Assembly: GCA_039680625.1 (NCBI GenBank)
Contig: JBDKSN010000061.1
Location: 1 to 12,120, forward strand
Direction: 5' to 3'
Source: JAAYDS01 sp039680625
GTDB taxonomy: Bacteria; Chloroflexota; Anaerolineae; UBA1429
Length of the DNA stretch: 12,120 nt
In this document: positions 1 through 6,589 of the stretch, in pieces
Numbering within the stretch: the first letter of the stretch is position 1
Layout: every line of letters starts with the position of its first letter
Position numbers and translations under genes: made by a program
Notes under the pieces: model-generated
Databases searched by the model: none
What the model saw: only the letters and a program-made list of their open reading frames with translations
What the model was told of the DNA's origin: nothing

Positions 1-748
1 CTGGATGCTCTCTACCTCGCTCAAGACGATGGGCCAGGTGGCTGTCTACCCGATTCAGTGGATCCCCGACCCGGTGATGTGGAGCAACTATCCCAAAGCG
101 TTGACGACCATCGACTTTGGGCTGTACACCTGGAACACGGTGCAGGTCACCTTCCTGGGTATTGTGGGCGTGCTGTTTTCCTGTTCGCTCGCGGCCTATG
201 GCTTTTCGCGTTTCCGTGCGCCGGGGCTGGATGTGCTGTTCTTGGTGTTGCTGTCGACGATCATGCTGCCGTCGCAGGTGACCATGATCCCCGTCTACAT
301 CATGTTCTCCAAGATCGGGTGGGTCGATACGCTCAAGCCGCTGATCATTCCCACCTTCTTTGGGAACGCCTATGACATCTTTTTGCTGCGGCAGTTCTTT
401 ATGACCATCCCGCTGGAGATGGATGATGCGGCGCGCATCGATGGCTGCAACCCCTTGCAGATCTTTTGGTACATCCTCGTGCCAATGGCCAAGCCTGCGC
501 TGGGCACTGTCGCCATTTTCCACTTCATGTACGCCTGGAACGACTTTTTCGGCCCGCTCATCTACTTGCATCACCGCGAGCACTGGACGCTGGCCTTGGG
601 ATTGCAAGGCTTTCGCCAGGTCTATAACACCCAGACCAACCTGCTGATGGCGGCCTCTTTTGTCACGGCTCTGCCATGCATCCTGCTGTTCTTCTTTGCA
701 CAGCGTCAATTCATCCAAGGTGTGGTGATCTCGGGCATCAAGGGCTAG
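1..748 (+). CDS. Carbohydrate ABC transporter permease, MalG type (5' partial)
   Basis: Inner-membrane permease subunit of a sugar ABC importer (binding-protein-dependent transport, MalG/CUT1 class). The reading frame is already open at base 2 (Trp codon before the first Met), and alignment with the second MalG-type gene at 3601-4491 shows that roughly 49 N-terminal residues, including the first membrane helix, lie upstream of the window. The ATG at 5 is therefore an internal methionine. Visible are several hydrophobic segments and the EAA loop that docks on the ATPase (about residues 140-162 counted from that Met, containing DDAARIDGC and ending in a Pro-rich turn). The C-terminus ...GVVISGIKG is typical of the family. 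More than half of the residues match the downstream paralogue by eye, including the run WIPDPVMWSNYPKA. It is the last gene of an operon that ends in the hairpins at 775-862. The substrate is unknown. Confidence 0.93.
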   Translation, partial: WMLSTSLKTMGQVAVYPIQWIPDPVMWSNYPKALTTIDFGLYTWNTVQVTFLGIVGVLFSCSLAAYGFSRFRAPGLDVLFLVLLSTIMLPSQVTMIPVYIMFSKIGWVDTLKPLIIPTFFGNAYDIFLLRQFFMTIPLEMDDAARIDGCNPLQIFWYILVPMAKPALGTVAIFHFMYAWNDFFGPLIYLHHREHWTLALGLQGFRQVYNTQTNLLMAASFVTALPCILLFFFAQRQFIQGVVISGIKG

Positions 749-774
749 TCAGCGCTTGCGACCCGTTTCGCCGC

Positions 775-814
775 CAGGTGCGGGGCAGCCGAACGAGTAG
801 CGCTGCCTCACCTG
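775..814 (+). terminator. Stem-loop downstream of the first permease
   Basis: CAGGTG (775-780) pairs with CACCTG (809-814), and GGCAGC (784-789) pairs with GCTGCC (802-807), giving one bulged hairpin 26 bases after the permease stop codon. There is no T-tract. It may protect the 3' end of the mRNA or, together with the next hairpin, contribute to termination. Seen directly in the sequence; the function is inferred. Confidence 0.4.
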
Positions 815-828
815 GTTCCTGGAGCTAC

Positions 829-862
829 CAAGCGAGCCTCTCTGCACAGAGAGGCTCGCTTG
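829..862 (+). terminator. Perfect 16-bp hairpin, probable operon-end terminator or mRNA stabiliser
   Basis: Positions 829-844 and 847-862 form a perfect 16-bp inverted repeat with only two bases between the arms (core GAGCCTCTCTG / CAGAGAGGCTC). It lies 80 bases after the permease stop and before the promoter of the next operon. Only a weak T-rich run (GCTTTG) follows, so it is not a textbook rho-independent terminator. Being nearly symmetrical, it could act on either strand. A further 7-bp hairpin (TGGGCCA 882-888 / TGGCCCA 893-899) lies just downstream. Confidence 0.55.
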
Positions 863-984
863 CTTTGCGTGACGCACCGTATGGGCCAACCCTGGCCCAC
901 GCCGTCGCTCCGTGCCACCGCCCTTGTCCGGTTTGTTCATCTGAGCATTGCCGCATGTTTGCTCCCTTTTGGTAGTGAATGTAC

Positions 985-1013
985 TTGACCGCTGACAAAT
1001 CATCGCATAGTAT
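985..1013 (+). promoter_or_regulatory. Candidate sigma70-type promoter for the binding-protein operon
   Basis: A -35-like TTGACC (985-990; five of six to TTGACA) and a -10-like TAGTAT (1008-1013; four of six to TATAAT) are separated by exactly 17 bases. It lies in the least GC-rich part of the 400-base gap, about 135 bases upstream of the binding-protein start. This leaves a 5' leader of roughly 130 bases in which I recognise no known riboswitch. It is a consensus match only. Confidence 0.5.
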
Positions 1014-1148
1014 GGATGTGTTGTTGTGATGGCACGATGACAACTCCTCACGCTCCAACAGACAGATGGCACAAGGAGGTGGCCCAAGACAAGAGGGCGT
1101 CTCGATCTATCGTTCTATGCAGAGCAACAGCAGGAGGAGATTCACACT

Positions 1149-2567
1149 ATGGCAGTCCAGAATCGTTTCAGTCGTCGCCAGTTTCTCACCGCCGCCTCTT
1201 TGGCCGCCGGTGGCACTTTGCTGGCTGCTTGCCAGCCCAAGGTCGTCGAGGTCGAAAAGGTCGTGACCCAGATCGTCAAAGAAGAGGTGATCGTTGAGGG
1301 CACGCCCCAAGTCATTGAGAAGGTCGTTGAGGTCACGCCTCCCGCCGAGAAACCCGTCGAAGTGCGCTACATGTACTGGGGCACCGAGCAGATCGAAGCG
1401 GTCAACAGCCAGGTCGAGTTCTATAAGGACCTTGCCCCAACGACGACGCTGACGGCGCAGTTGGTGCCGTGGGATCAGTACTGGGACAAGCTGTGGACCG
1501 CTCTGGCCGGCGGTGACGCCCCAGACACGTTCTGGCTCAACATGTCCAACTTTGCCTCGCTGGTGACCAAAGACGTGTTGATGAACCTCCAGCCCAGCCT
1601 GGATGCCGATGAGGCCTTGCAGGCCGACTGGGATGCCAACTTTGACTCGTTGAAGGCCGCTTATGTGCTTGAGAACGATGCCTATTCCTGGCCGCGTGAC
1701 TATGACACCATCACGCTCGCGGTCAACCTCAGTCTCCTCAGCGAAGCCGGCCTGCCCTTCCCCGACAGCGCCAATGACTTTGCCGCGTGGGACTGGGCTA
1801 CCTGCAAGCAGTACGCACAGGCGATGACCAAGAAAGACGGCGAGCGCACCACGCAATATGGCCTGGTCACCGAGAACACGAGCCAGACCGGTTGGTTCAA
1901 CTGGGTGTACTCGAACGGCGGCACCGTGCTCAATGAAGACAAGACCGAGTTCACCATGAACGAGGCGCCGGCCGTCGAGGCCCTCCGCGAGTATGTCTCT
2001 TATCGCCGCGAGGGCATGTCGCCCGGCTCTGAGGCGTTGGCGACCATGGGGTCGAGCGACCTGTTCGTCACCCAGCGCGTGGGGATGATGCACATCGGCA
2101 GCTGGAACGTGGGCGAGCTCAACGACAAGGTGACCGACTTTGAGTGGGATGCCGTGCCCATCCCATACGCCCCCACGGGCAAGTCAATCTGCATGATCCA
2201 TGGCCTGGGCAACACCATCGCCAAGGGCACCAAAGTGGCCGAGGCCGCCTTCGCCTGGGTCGCGTATCTGGGCAGCTTTGCCGGTTCGGGCGTGCTGGGC
2301 AATAGCGACACGGTGATCCCCTCGCGCCAAGACACGGCCCCGCTGTGGTTCAACCCCACCTTCAAGCCGGAGCATCGCAGCCTGTTCCTGACTTGGACCG
2401 ACAAGTCCGTCTTCTTCCCCAACACTGCTGAGCCGACGACGGCCCAGTGGAACAAGTACATCACCGATGAGCTGACCCTGGTCCTCGAAGAGGGCAAGGA
2501 TGTGCAGGAGGCGATGGATTCCGCCAAGGCGTCTATCGATGCGATCCTGTCGGGCAAAGGCATCTAG
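1149..2567 (+). CDS. Sugar ABC transporter substrate-binding lipoprotein (Tat-exported)
   Basis: Extracellular solute-binding protein (family 1, UgpB/MalE-like) that captures a carbohydrate-type ligand and delivers it to the permeases encoded next. The 472-residue length is normal for the family. The N-terminus carries a twin-arginine motif (SRRQFL, residues 8-13), a short hydrophobic stretch and a lipobox LAAC with the lipidated Cys at 28, so it is predicted to be folded before export by Tat and anchored by lipid. Residues about 30-70 are a Val/Glu/Lys-rich linker with repeated VEKVV-like units, common in Chloroflexota binding proteins. The mature domain begins near VRYMYWG. The start is set by AGGAGG at 1132-1137, about 11 bases before the ATG. 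First gene of the operon, behind the promoter at 985-1013. Ligand specificity cannot be read from the sequence; the neighbouring amidohydrolase hints that the compound is not a plain sugar. Confidence 0.94.
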   Translation: MAVQNRFSRRQFLTAASLAAGGTLLAACQPKVVEVEKVVTQIVKEEVIVEGTPQVIEKVVEVTPPAEKPVEVRYMYWGTEQIEAVNSQVEFYKDLAPTTTLTAQLVPWDQYWDKLWTALAGGDAPDTFWLNMSNFASLVTKDVLMNLQPSLDADEALQADWDANFDSLKAAYVLENDAYSWPRDYDTITLAVNLSLLSEAGLPFPDSANDFAAWDWATCKQYAQAMTKKDGERTTQYGLVTENTSQTGWFNWVYSNGGTVLNEDKTEFTMNEAPAVEALREYVSYRREGMSPGSEALATMGSSDLFVTQRVGMMHIGSWNVGELNDKVTDFEWDAVPIPYAPTGKSICMIHGLGNTIAKGTKVAEAAFAWVAYLGSFAGSGVLGNSDTVIPSRQDTAPLWFNPTFKPEHRSLFLTWTDKSVFFPNTAEPTTAQWNKYITDELTLVLEEGKDVQEAMDSAKASIDAILSGKGI

Positions 2568-2581
2568 CTTCTCGACCCTAA

Positions 2582-2614
2582 TCGACGGGGAGTGGCTCGC
2601 CCATTCCCCGTCGA
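2582..2614 (+). promoter_or_regulatory. Intercistronic stem-loop between binding protein and permease genes
   Basis: Positions 2582-2595 pair with 2601-2614 over 14 bp (one G-T wobble) around a 5-base loop, starting 15 bases after the binding-protein stop. No T-tract follows, and the MalF Shine-Dalgarno site begins only nine bases later. By analogy with intercistronic stems in malE-malF type operons, it could stabilise the upstream message or partly terminate transcription, giving more binding protein than permease. That role is inferred. Confidence 0.6.
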
Positions 2615-2635
2615 CCTGCAAGAGGAGGATTGGCG

Positions 2636-3589
2636 ATGGCAACTGCGAGTGCCGCTCAGAAAGGCTGGCTCGCCCGAATGAGGGGGTTGAGCCGGGGCGA
2701 GCGTCGCGAGAACGCCTGGGGATGGCTGCTGGCCTCTCCGTGGATCATCGGCTTTCTGGGCTTTACGCTGGTGCCCATGGTCGCGTCGCTCTACCTGAGC
2801 ATGACCGACTGGGATATCCTGACCACGCCCAAGTTCACCGGCCTCAAGAACTATAGCTATATCTTTACCGGCGGCGACCCCGTCGTGCTCAAATCGTTCG
2901 GCATCACCACCTATTATTCGGTGGTTAGTGTGCCGTTGCGCCTGGCGCTCGGCCTGCTCATTGCGCTGTTGATGAACCAGAACGTCAAGGGCATTTTCGT
3001 CTTTCGCAGCGTCTACTATCTGCCCGCCGTGCTCTCAGGCGTGGCGGTGGCCATGATGTGGCGATGGATCTTTAACAGCGAGTTCGGCCTGCTCAACTAT
3101 GCGCTGTGGGCGCTCTTTCGCATTCAGGGGCCAGCCTGGCTGATCAACCGTCAATGGGTCGTGCCCGCGCTCATCATCATGAGCCTGTGGGATGTCGGCT
3201 CGACGATGCTCATCTACCTGGCTGGTCTGCAGGGCATCCCCACCGATCTTTATGAGGCAGCCACCGTGGACGGCGCCAACTCCTGGCACAAGTTCTGGAA
3301 GGTGACCCTGCCGATGCTCTCTCCGGTGATCTTTTTCAACCTGGTCAATGGCATCATCGGCGCGCTGCAGACCTTTACGCAGGCGTACATCCTGACGGAG
3401 GGCGGCCCCAACAATGCGAGCATGTTCACCATGCTCTACATGTATTTGCACGCCTTCCGCTGGTTCAACATGGGCTTTGCCTCGGCCATTGCCTGGTTGC
3501 TGTTCGTCTACATCCTCATCCTGACGGTCGTTGTGTTCCGCTCCTCAGTGGGCTGGGTCCACTATGAGGGCGAACTGCGCAGGGGCTAG
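2636..3589 (+). CDS. Carbohydrate ABC transporter permease, MalF type
   Basis: First permease subunit of the importer (UgpA/MalF, CUT1 class), pairing with the MalG-type protein encoded next to form the transmembrane channel. The 317 residues include six predicted hydrophobic segments. The N-terminal helix has the family pattern (WLLASPWIIGFLGFTLVPM), followed by the first periplasmic loop with a KNY motif. The EAA loop that contacts the ATPase lies at about residues 207-229 (YEAATVDGANSWHKFWKVTLP). A TTG two codons upstream (2630) is also open, but AGGAGG at 2623-2628 sits only one base before it and seven bases before the ATG at 2636, so the ATG is chosen. The stop codon overlaps the Shine-Dalgarno of the next gene, suggesting translational coupling. 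Confidence 0.95.
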   Translation: MATASAAQKGWLARMRGLSRGERRENAWGWLLASPWIIGFLGFTLVPMVASLYLSMTDWDILTTPKFTGLKNYSYIFTGGDPVVLKSFGITTYYSVVSVPLRLALGLLIALLMNQNVKGIFVFRSVYYLPAVLSGVAVAMMWRWIFNSEFGLLNYALWALFRIQGPAWLINRQWVVPALIIMSLWDVGSTMLIYLAGLQGIPTDLYEAATVDGANSWHKFWKVTLPMLSPVIFFNLVNGIIGALQTFTQAYILTEGGPNNASMFTMLYMYLHAFRWFNMGFASAIAWLLFVYILILTVVVFRSSVGWVHYEGELRRG

Positions 3590-3600
3590 GAGGGCACATG

Positions 3601-4491
3601 ATGGAAGCAACTCGTCCAGCAGCCCAGCCCGTTGCCAAGCTGAGCCGCACAAGCAGTATCAAGTTCATGACCCGCCTGCAACGCACGTTGGTGTACATCG
3701 TGCTGGTCCTCGGCGCGGCCGTCCTCATGGTGCCGTTCTTCTGGATGGTCTCTACCTCGCTCAAAGAGCCCGGCGCAGTGTTCGTGCTGCCGCCCGAGTG
3801 GATCCCCGACCCTGTCATGTGGAGCAACTATCCCAAGGCCTGGAACTATGTACCGTTCACCACCTTCACCATCAACACGGTGATCATCACCGCGTGGACC
3901 GTAGTGGGCGCGACGCTGAGCTCGGCCATCGTGGGCTATAGCTTTGCCCGACTGCGCTGGGTGGGGCGCGATACGATGTTCCTGATGGTGATCGCCACCA
4001 TGATGCTGCCCTCGCACGTGACGATGATCCCCGTGTTCGCCATCTGGCGCTCGCTCGGGTTCGTGAACACGTTCGTGCCGTTGATCGTGCCGGCCTTCTT
4101 TGGCGGTGGCGCTTTCAACATCTTTTTGATGCGGCAATTCTTTATGACATTGCCCCTCGACCTCGACGACGCAGCCAAGATCGACGGCTGCGGTGTGTTT
4201 GGCGTCTTTTGGCGCATCGTGGCGCCGCTGAGCAAGCCGGTCATCGGCACAGTGGCCATCTTCCAGTTCCTCTATCGCTGGAATGACTTTATGGGGCCGC
4301 TGATCTACCTCAACGACCAGGACAGGTATACATTGGCCTTGGGCCTGCAACTCTTCCGTGGCCAATACGAGACCAAGTGGGAGTTGCTGATGGCGGCCTC
4401 GGTGATCGTGATGATGCCTGTGCTGATCATCTACTTTTTCGCGCAGCGCTACTTTGTGCAGGGCATCGTTTTTACCGGTGTCAAGGGCTAG
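3601..4491 (+). CDS. Carbohydrate ABC transporter permease, MalG type
   Basis: Second permease subunit of the importer (MalG/UgpE, CUT1 class), 296 residues with six hydrophobic segments. The N-terminal helix precedes the motif PFFWMVSTSLK, and the EAA loop lies at about residues 189-211 (DDAAKIDGCGVFGVFWRIVAP). Two adjacent ATGs (3598 and 3601) are possible. The AGGAGG at 3588-3593, which includes the last two bases of the MalF stop codon, is four bases from the first and seven from the second, so 3601 is preferred slightly. It is a clear paralogue of the truncated permease at 1-748, sharing the unusual run WIPDPVMWSNYPKA, which points to duplication of a whole transport cassette. No ABC ATPase gene follows; the energising subunit must be encoded elsewhere. 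Confidence 0.95.
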   Translation: MEATRPAAQPVAKLSRTSSIKFMTRLQRTLVYIVLVLGAAVLMVPFFWMVSTSLKEPGAVFVLPPEWIPDPVMWSNYPKAWNYVPFTTFTINTVIITAWTVVGATLSSAIVGYSFARLRWVGRDTMFLMVIATMMLPSHVTMIPVFAIWRSLGFVNTFVPLIVPAFFGGGAFNIFLMRQFFMTLPLDLDDAAKIDGCGVFGVFWRIVAPLSKPVIGTVAIFQFLYRWNDFMGPLIYLNDQDRYTLALGLQLFRGQYETKWELLMAASVIVMMPVLIIYFFAQRYFVQGIVFTGVKG

Positions 4492-4508
4492 ACGTTCAAG
4501 GAGCAACC

Positions 4509-5543
4509 ATGCAGGACAGTATCTTTATCGAGGACTATTGCCCCATCCCCGAAGTGGTCACGCCCGTACATGAGGTGCGTTGGCCCAAGTTCGAGGTGGT
4601 CGATGGGCACAATCACCTGCCAGTGAACCATCCACGGTTCGCCAACTATGATCTGGACGAGCTCGTGGCGGTGATGGATGAGGTGCGGGTCAAGACCATT
4701 GTCAACCTCAGCGGTGGCTGGGGCGATGACCTGCAGCGCAGCATCGACAAGCTCGACGCGGCCTATCCGGGGCGGTTCTGCACTTTTTGCAACGTGCATT
4801 GGGGCGGCGCAGGCGCCCCGGGCTGGACTGAGGCGGCGACCAGGCAGTTGGCCGCCGACGTGGCCGCGGGGGCCAAGGGCCTCAAGATATTCAAGCAACT
4901 GGGCCTGTATTGGCGCGACTGTGATGACAAGCTGCTCATGCCCGACGACCCGCGCCTCAGCGACGTGTTCGAGCAGTGCGCCGAGCTGGGCATCCCCGTG
5001 CTGATTCACGCGGCCGACCCCACGGCCTTTTTCAAGCCACTCGATCGCTTCAACGAGCGCTGGGATGAGCTGCACGGGCACCCCGACTGGCACTTTTATG
5101 GGCCGCAGTACCCGCGCTTCATGGAGCTGATCGAAAGCCTGTACCGGCTCATCGAGGCGCACCCGCAGACGACGTTTATCACGGCGCACGTCGGCTGCTA
5201 CCCCGAGAACCTGGCCTATGTCTCGCAGATGCTCGACAAGTATCCGAATTTCAACACCGACATCTCGGCGCGCATTGCCGAGCTGGGGCGCGTGCCCTAC
5301 TCGGCACGCGAGTGGTTCATCAAGTACGCCGACCGCATCATCTTTGGCACCGACAACACGCCCTCGGCCGAGCTGTATCGCCTGCACTATCGCTTTCTCG
5401 AGACCAAAGACGAGTATTTCTCGTACAGTCCCCGGTCGCGGCGAGGCGGGCAGGGGCGCTTTAACATCTATGGCCTCTATCTGCCCGATGACGTGCTCGA
5501 AAAGGTGTACAACGGCAACTTTCACCGGCTGGTGGGCATGTAG
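4509..5543 (+). CDS. Amidohydrolase_2 family metal-dependent hydrolase
   Basis: A 344-residue TIM-barrel hydrolase of the amidohydrolase_2 family (COG2159 type: decarboxylases, lactonases and related enzymes of organic-acid and sugar-acid catabolism). The metal-site pattern is visible in order: HxH in VDGHNHLP (His34, His36), a possible bridging Lys in AKGLKIFKQLG (Lys126 or Lys129), His167 in PVLIHAADP, His227 in FITAHVG and the catalytic Asp282 in IFGTDNTP. There is no signal peptide, so it is cytoplasmic. The ATG at 4509 is chosen because AAGGAG (4498-4503) lies five bases before it; upstream in-frame codons overlap the permease gene in another frame and do not resemble the family. Last gene of the transporter operon, 17 bases after the permease stop, so it probably acts on the imported compound or a product of it. 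The substrate is not identifiable from sequence. Confidence 0.9.
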   Translation: MQDSIFIEDYCPIPEVVTPVHEVRWPKFEVVDGHNHLPVNHPRFANYDLDELVAVMDEVRVKTIVNLSGGWGDDLQRSIDKLDAAYPGRFCTFCNVHWGGAGAPGWTEAATRQLAADVAAGAKGLKIFKQLGLYWRDCDDKLLMPDDPRLSDVFEQCAELGIPVLIHAADPTAFFKPLDRFNERWDELHGHPDWHFYGPQYPRFMELIESLYRLIEAHPQTTFITAHVGCYPENLAYVSQMLDKYPNFNTDISARIAELGRVPYSAREWFIKYADRIIFGTDNTPSAELYRLHYRFLETKDEYFSYSPRSRRGGQGRFNIYGLYLPDDVLEKVYNGNFHRLVGM

Positions 5544-5560
5544 CTCGCCACAGTCAGTCC

Positions 5561-5585
5561 GAGAGGCCCTCGGTGAGGGCCTCTC
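5561..5585 (+). terminator. GC-rich hairpin after the amidohydrolase, probable operon end
   Basis: GAGAGGCCCTC (5561-5571) and GAGGGCCTCTC (5575-5585) form a perfect 11-bp stem with a 3-base loop, 17 bases after the stop codon. No T-run follows. Like the hairpin at 829-862 it is built around GAGAGGC, and both sit at the end of a transporter operon. Assignment as a terminator is inferred from strength and position. Confidence 0.55.
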
Positions 5586-5637
5586 CCGAGTGCCCTGCCA
5601 AATTGGCGTGGGCGCCAGACGGAGTCTTTAGGTTACC

Positions 5638-5665
5638 TTGACGAAATGGCAATTTCCTATACAAT
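5638..5665 (+). promoter_or_regulatory. Candidate promoter 1 upstream of the acyltransferase
   Basis: TTGACG (5638-5643) and TACAAT (5660-5665) are each five of six to consensus and are separated by 16 bases, in an AT-richer stretch of an otherwise GC-rich window. A 7-bp inverted repeat (AATGGTA 5672-5678 / TACCATT 5700-5706) lies just downstream of the predicted start region and could be an operator. That last idea is weak. Confidence 0.5.
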
Positions 5666-5748
5666 GAGTGTAATGGTAGTTCGCGCCAGCCTGTATCGGT
5701 ACCATTTCGCTCTTTTTACCAAGTTGAATACGCCTTGTTGATGTGCCC

Positions 5749-5778
5749 TTGCGGATGTCAACCATCTTTGTGTAGAAT
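5749..5778 (+). promoter_or_regulatory. Candidate promoter 2 upstream of the acyltransferase
   Basis: TTGCGG (5749-5754) and TAGAAT (5773-5778; five of six to TATAAT) with an 18-base spacer, about 65 bases upstream of the GTG start. The -35 is weaker than that of candidate 1. The two may be alternative promoters, or only one may be real. Confidence 0.35.
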
Positions 5779-5842
5779 GGTGTTGCACTGGGCGTACGGT
5801 AGAGGAGGATGAGGCAGCGCTGCCTCAGGGTGGTGAGGTAGA

Positions 5843-6565
5843 GTGACGGGCCAGGCTCTCGGCAAACACACGGGATATCCCGCCATCGCCTGTTGGCTGG
5901 CAGATCTGAGCTATGATCTGTTGCAGGGTCTGGCTGGGCTGGCATCGTTGGGGTGGGAGCGCAGCGTGCGCTGGCATGCTCCACTACCCAAAGGTCCGGT
6001 AATCCTGGCTGCCAATCACCCGACCTCGCTCGACCCCTTCATGGTCATGCGCCTGGTCGAGCAGCGCCTGGTGTTCCTCACGTCATACAAGCTGTTTCAA
6101 CTGCCGCTGGTGGGCAAGCTGCTCAAGGCGGGCGGCATGGTGTCGGCGGGGCTGGGCAGCCCCAGACGTGCCCTGCAGGGGGCCTTGACGGCATTGCAGC
6201 ACGGCTATATGCTGTGTGTGTTCCCCGAGGGGCAGATCAGCCCTCAGCCGGGCCAAGTCTCTCCTCTGCGGAGCGGCGCCGCGCGCATTGCGCTGGGCGC
6301 CAGGGCCGCAATAGTGCCGGTCGGGATCTATGCCTCTGCTGAACACCTGCACCTGGTGCCGGTGAAGGTGGGCGGTCGAACCGACCATATTCGCTGGTAT
6401 CGCCGCGGACCCTATGCGGTCACCGTCGGTGAGCCGATTCAGGCCGTTGGTTCGAGTCAAGATAAAAGGGCCGTGCGTGCGCTCTCGGAAGAGATCGCCA
6501 CCCGCATTGCGGAGCTCTGTGCTGAGGGGCGCGCACGTGTTGAGCGGAGCCTGCTACAAGCCTAG
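5843..6565 (+). CDS. PlsC-type 1-acyl-sn-glycerol-3-phosphate acyltransferase
   Basis: Membrane-associated acyltransferase expected to transfer an acyl chain to lysophosphatidate in phospholipid synthesis. The 240 residues show the diagnostic PlsC/LPLAT motifs: block I HPTSLD (His59 and Asp64, the HX4D catalytic pair, preceded by AAN) and block III FPEG (residues 127-130), with a later IVPVGIYA segment typical of block IV. The start is the GTG at 5843: an in-frame TGA lies at 5834-5836 and no other start codon intervenes. TGAGG (5834-5838) is the ribosome site, with short four-base spacing. It stands alone between its own promoters and a rho-independent terminator, so it is unlikely to be co-transcribed with the pilus genes. 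The exact acyl acceptor is not established; related enzymes include ornithine-lipid and glycolipid acyltransferases. Confidence 0.9.
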   Translation: MTGQALGKHTGYPAIACWLADLSYDLLQGLAGLASLGWERSVRWHAPLPKGPVILAANHPTSLDPFMVMRLVEQRLVFLTSYKLFQLPLVGKLLKAGGMVSAGLGSPRRALQGALTALQHGYMLCVFPEGQISPQPGQVSPLRSGAARIALGARAAIVPVGIYASAEHLHLVPVKVGGRTDHIRWYRRGPYAVTVGEPIQAVGSSQDKRAVRALSEEIATRIAELCAEGRARVERSLLQA

Positions 6566-6589
6566 TGAGCGACTGAGCAGGCTTTTTTT
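6548..6589 (+). terminator. Rho-independent terminator of the acyltransferase gene
   Basis: AGCCTGCT (6548-6555) pairs with AGCAGGCT (6576-6583), and an alternative shorter-loop pairing AAGCCT (6558-6563) / AGGCTT (6579-6584) uses the same 3' arm. Seven T's (6583-6589) follow. The 5' arm lies inside the last codons of the gene, whose stop is at 6563-6565. Confidence 0.8.

Noticed and set aside
1107..2093. Long open frame (328 codons) on the minus strand opposite the binding-protein gene
   Set aside because: It lies antisense to a well-recognised gene, its protein is His/Gly/Arg-rich with no recognisable domain, and GC-rich codon bias explains the lack of stops.
3586..4506. Minus-strand open frame of 306 codons opposite the MalG gene
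   Set aside because: Extreme His/Arg/Glu content and exact opposition to a conserved permease mark it as a shadow frame.
4377..4508. Upstream in-frame extension of the amidohydrolase overlapping malG
   Set aside because: The extension is out of character with the family and overlaps the permease; a good ribosome site exists for the ATG at 4509.
4488..5525. Minus-strand open frame of 345 codons opposite the amidohydrolase
   Set aside because: It mirrors the amidohydrolase codons and has no family resemblance; the + strand protein has all metal-site motifs.
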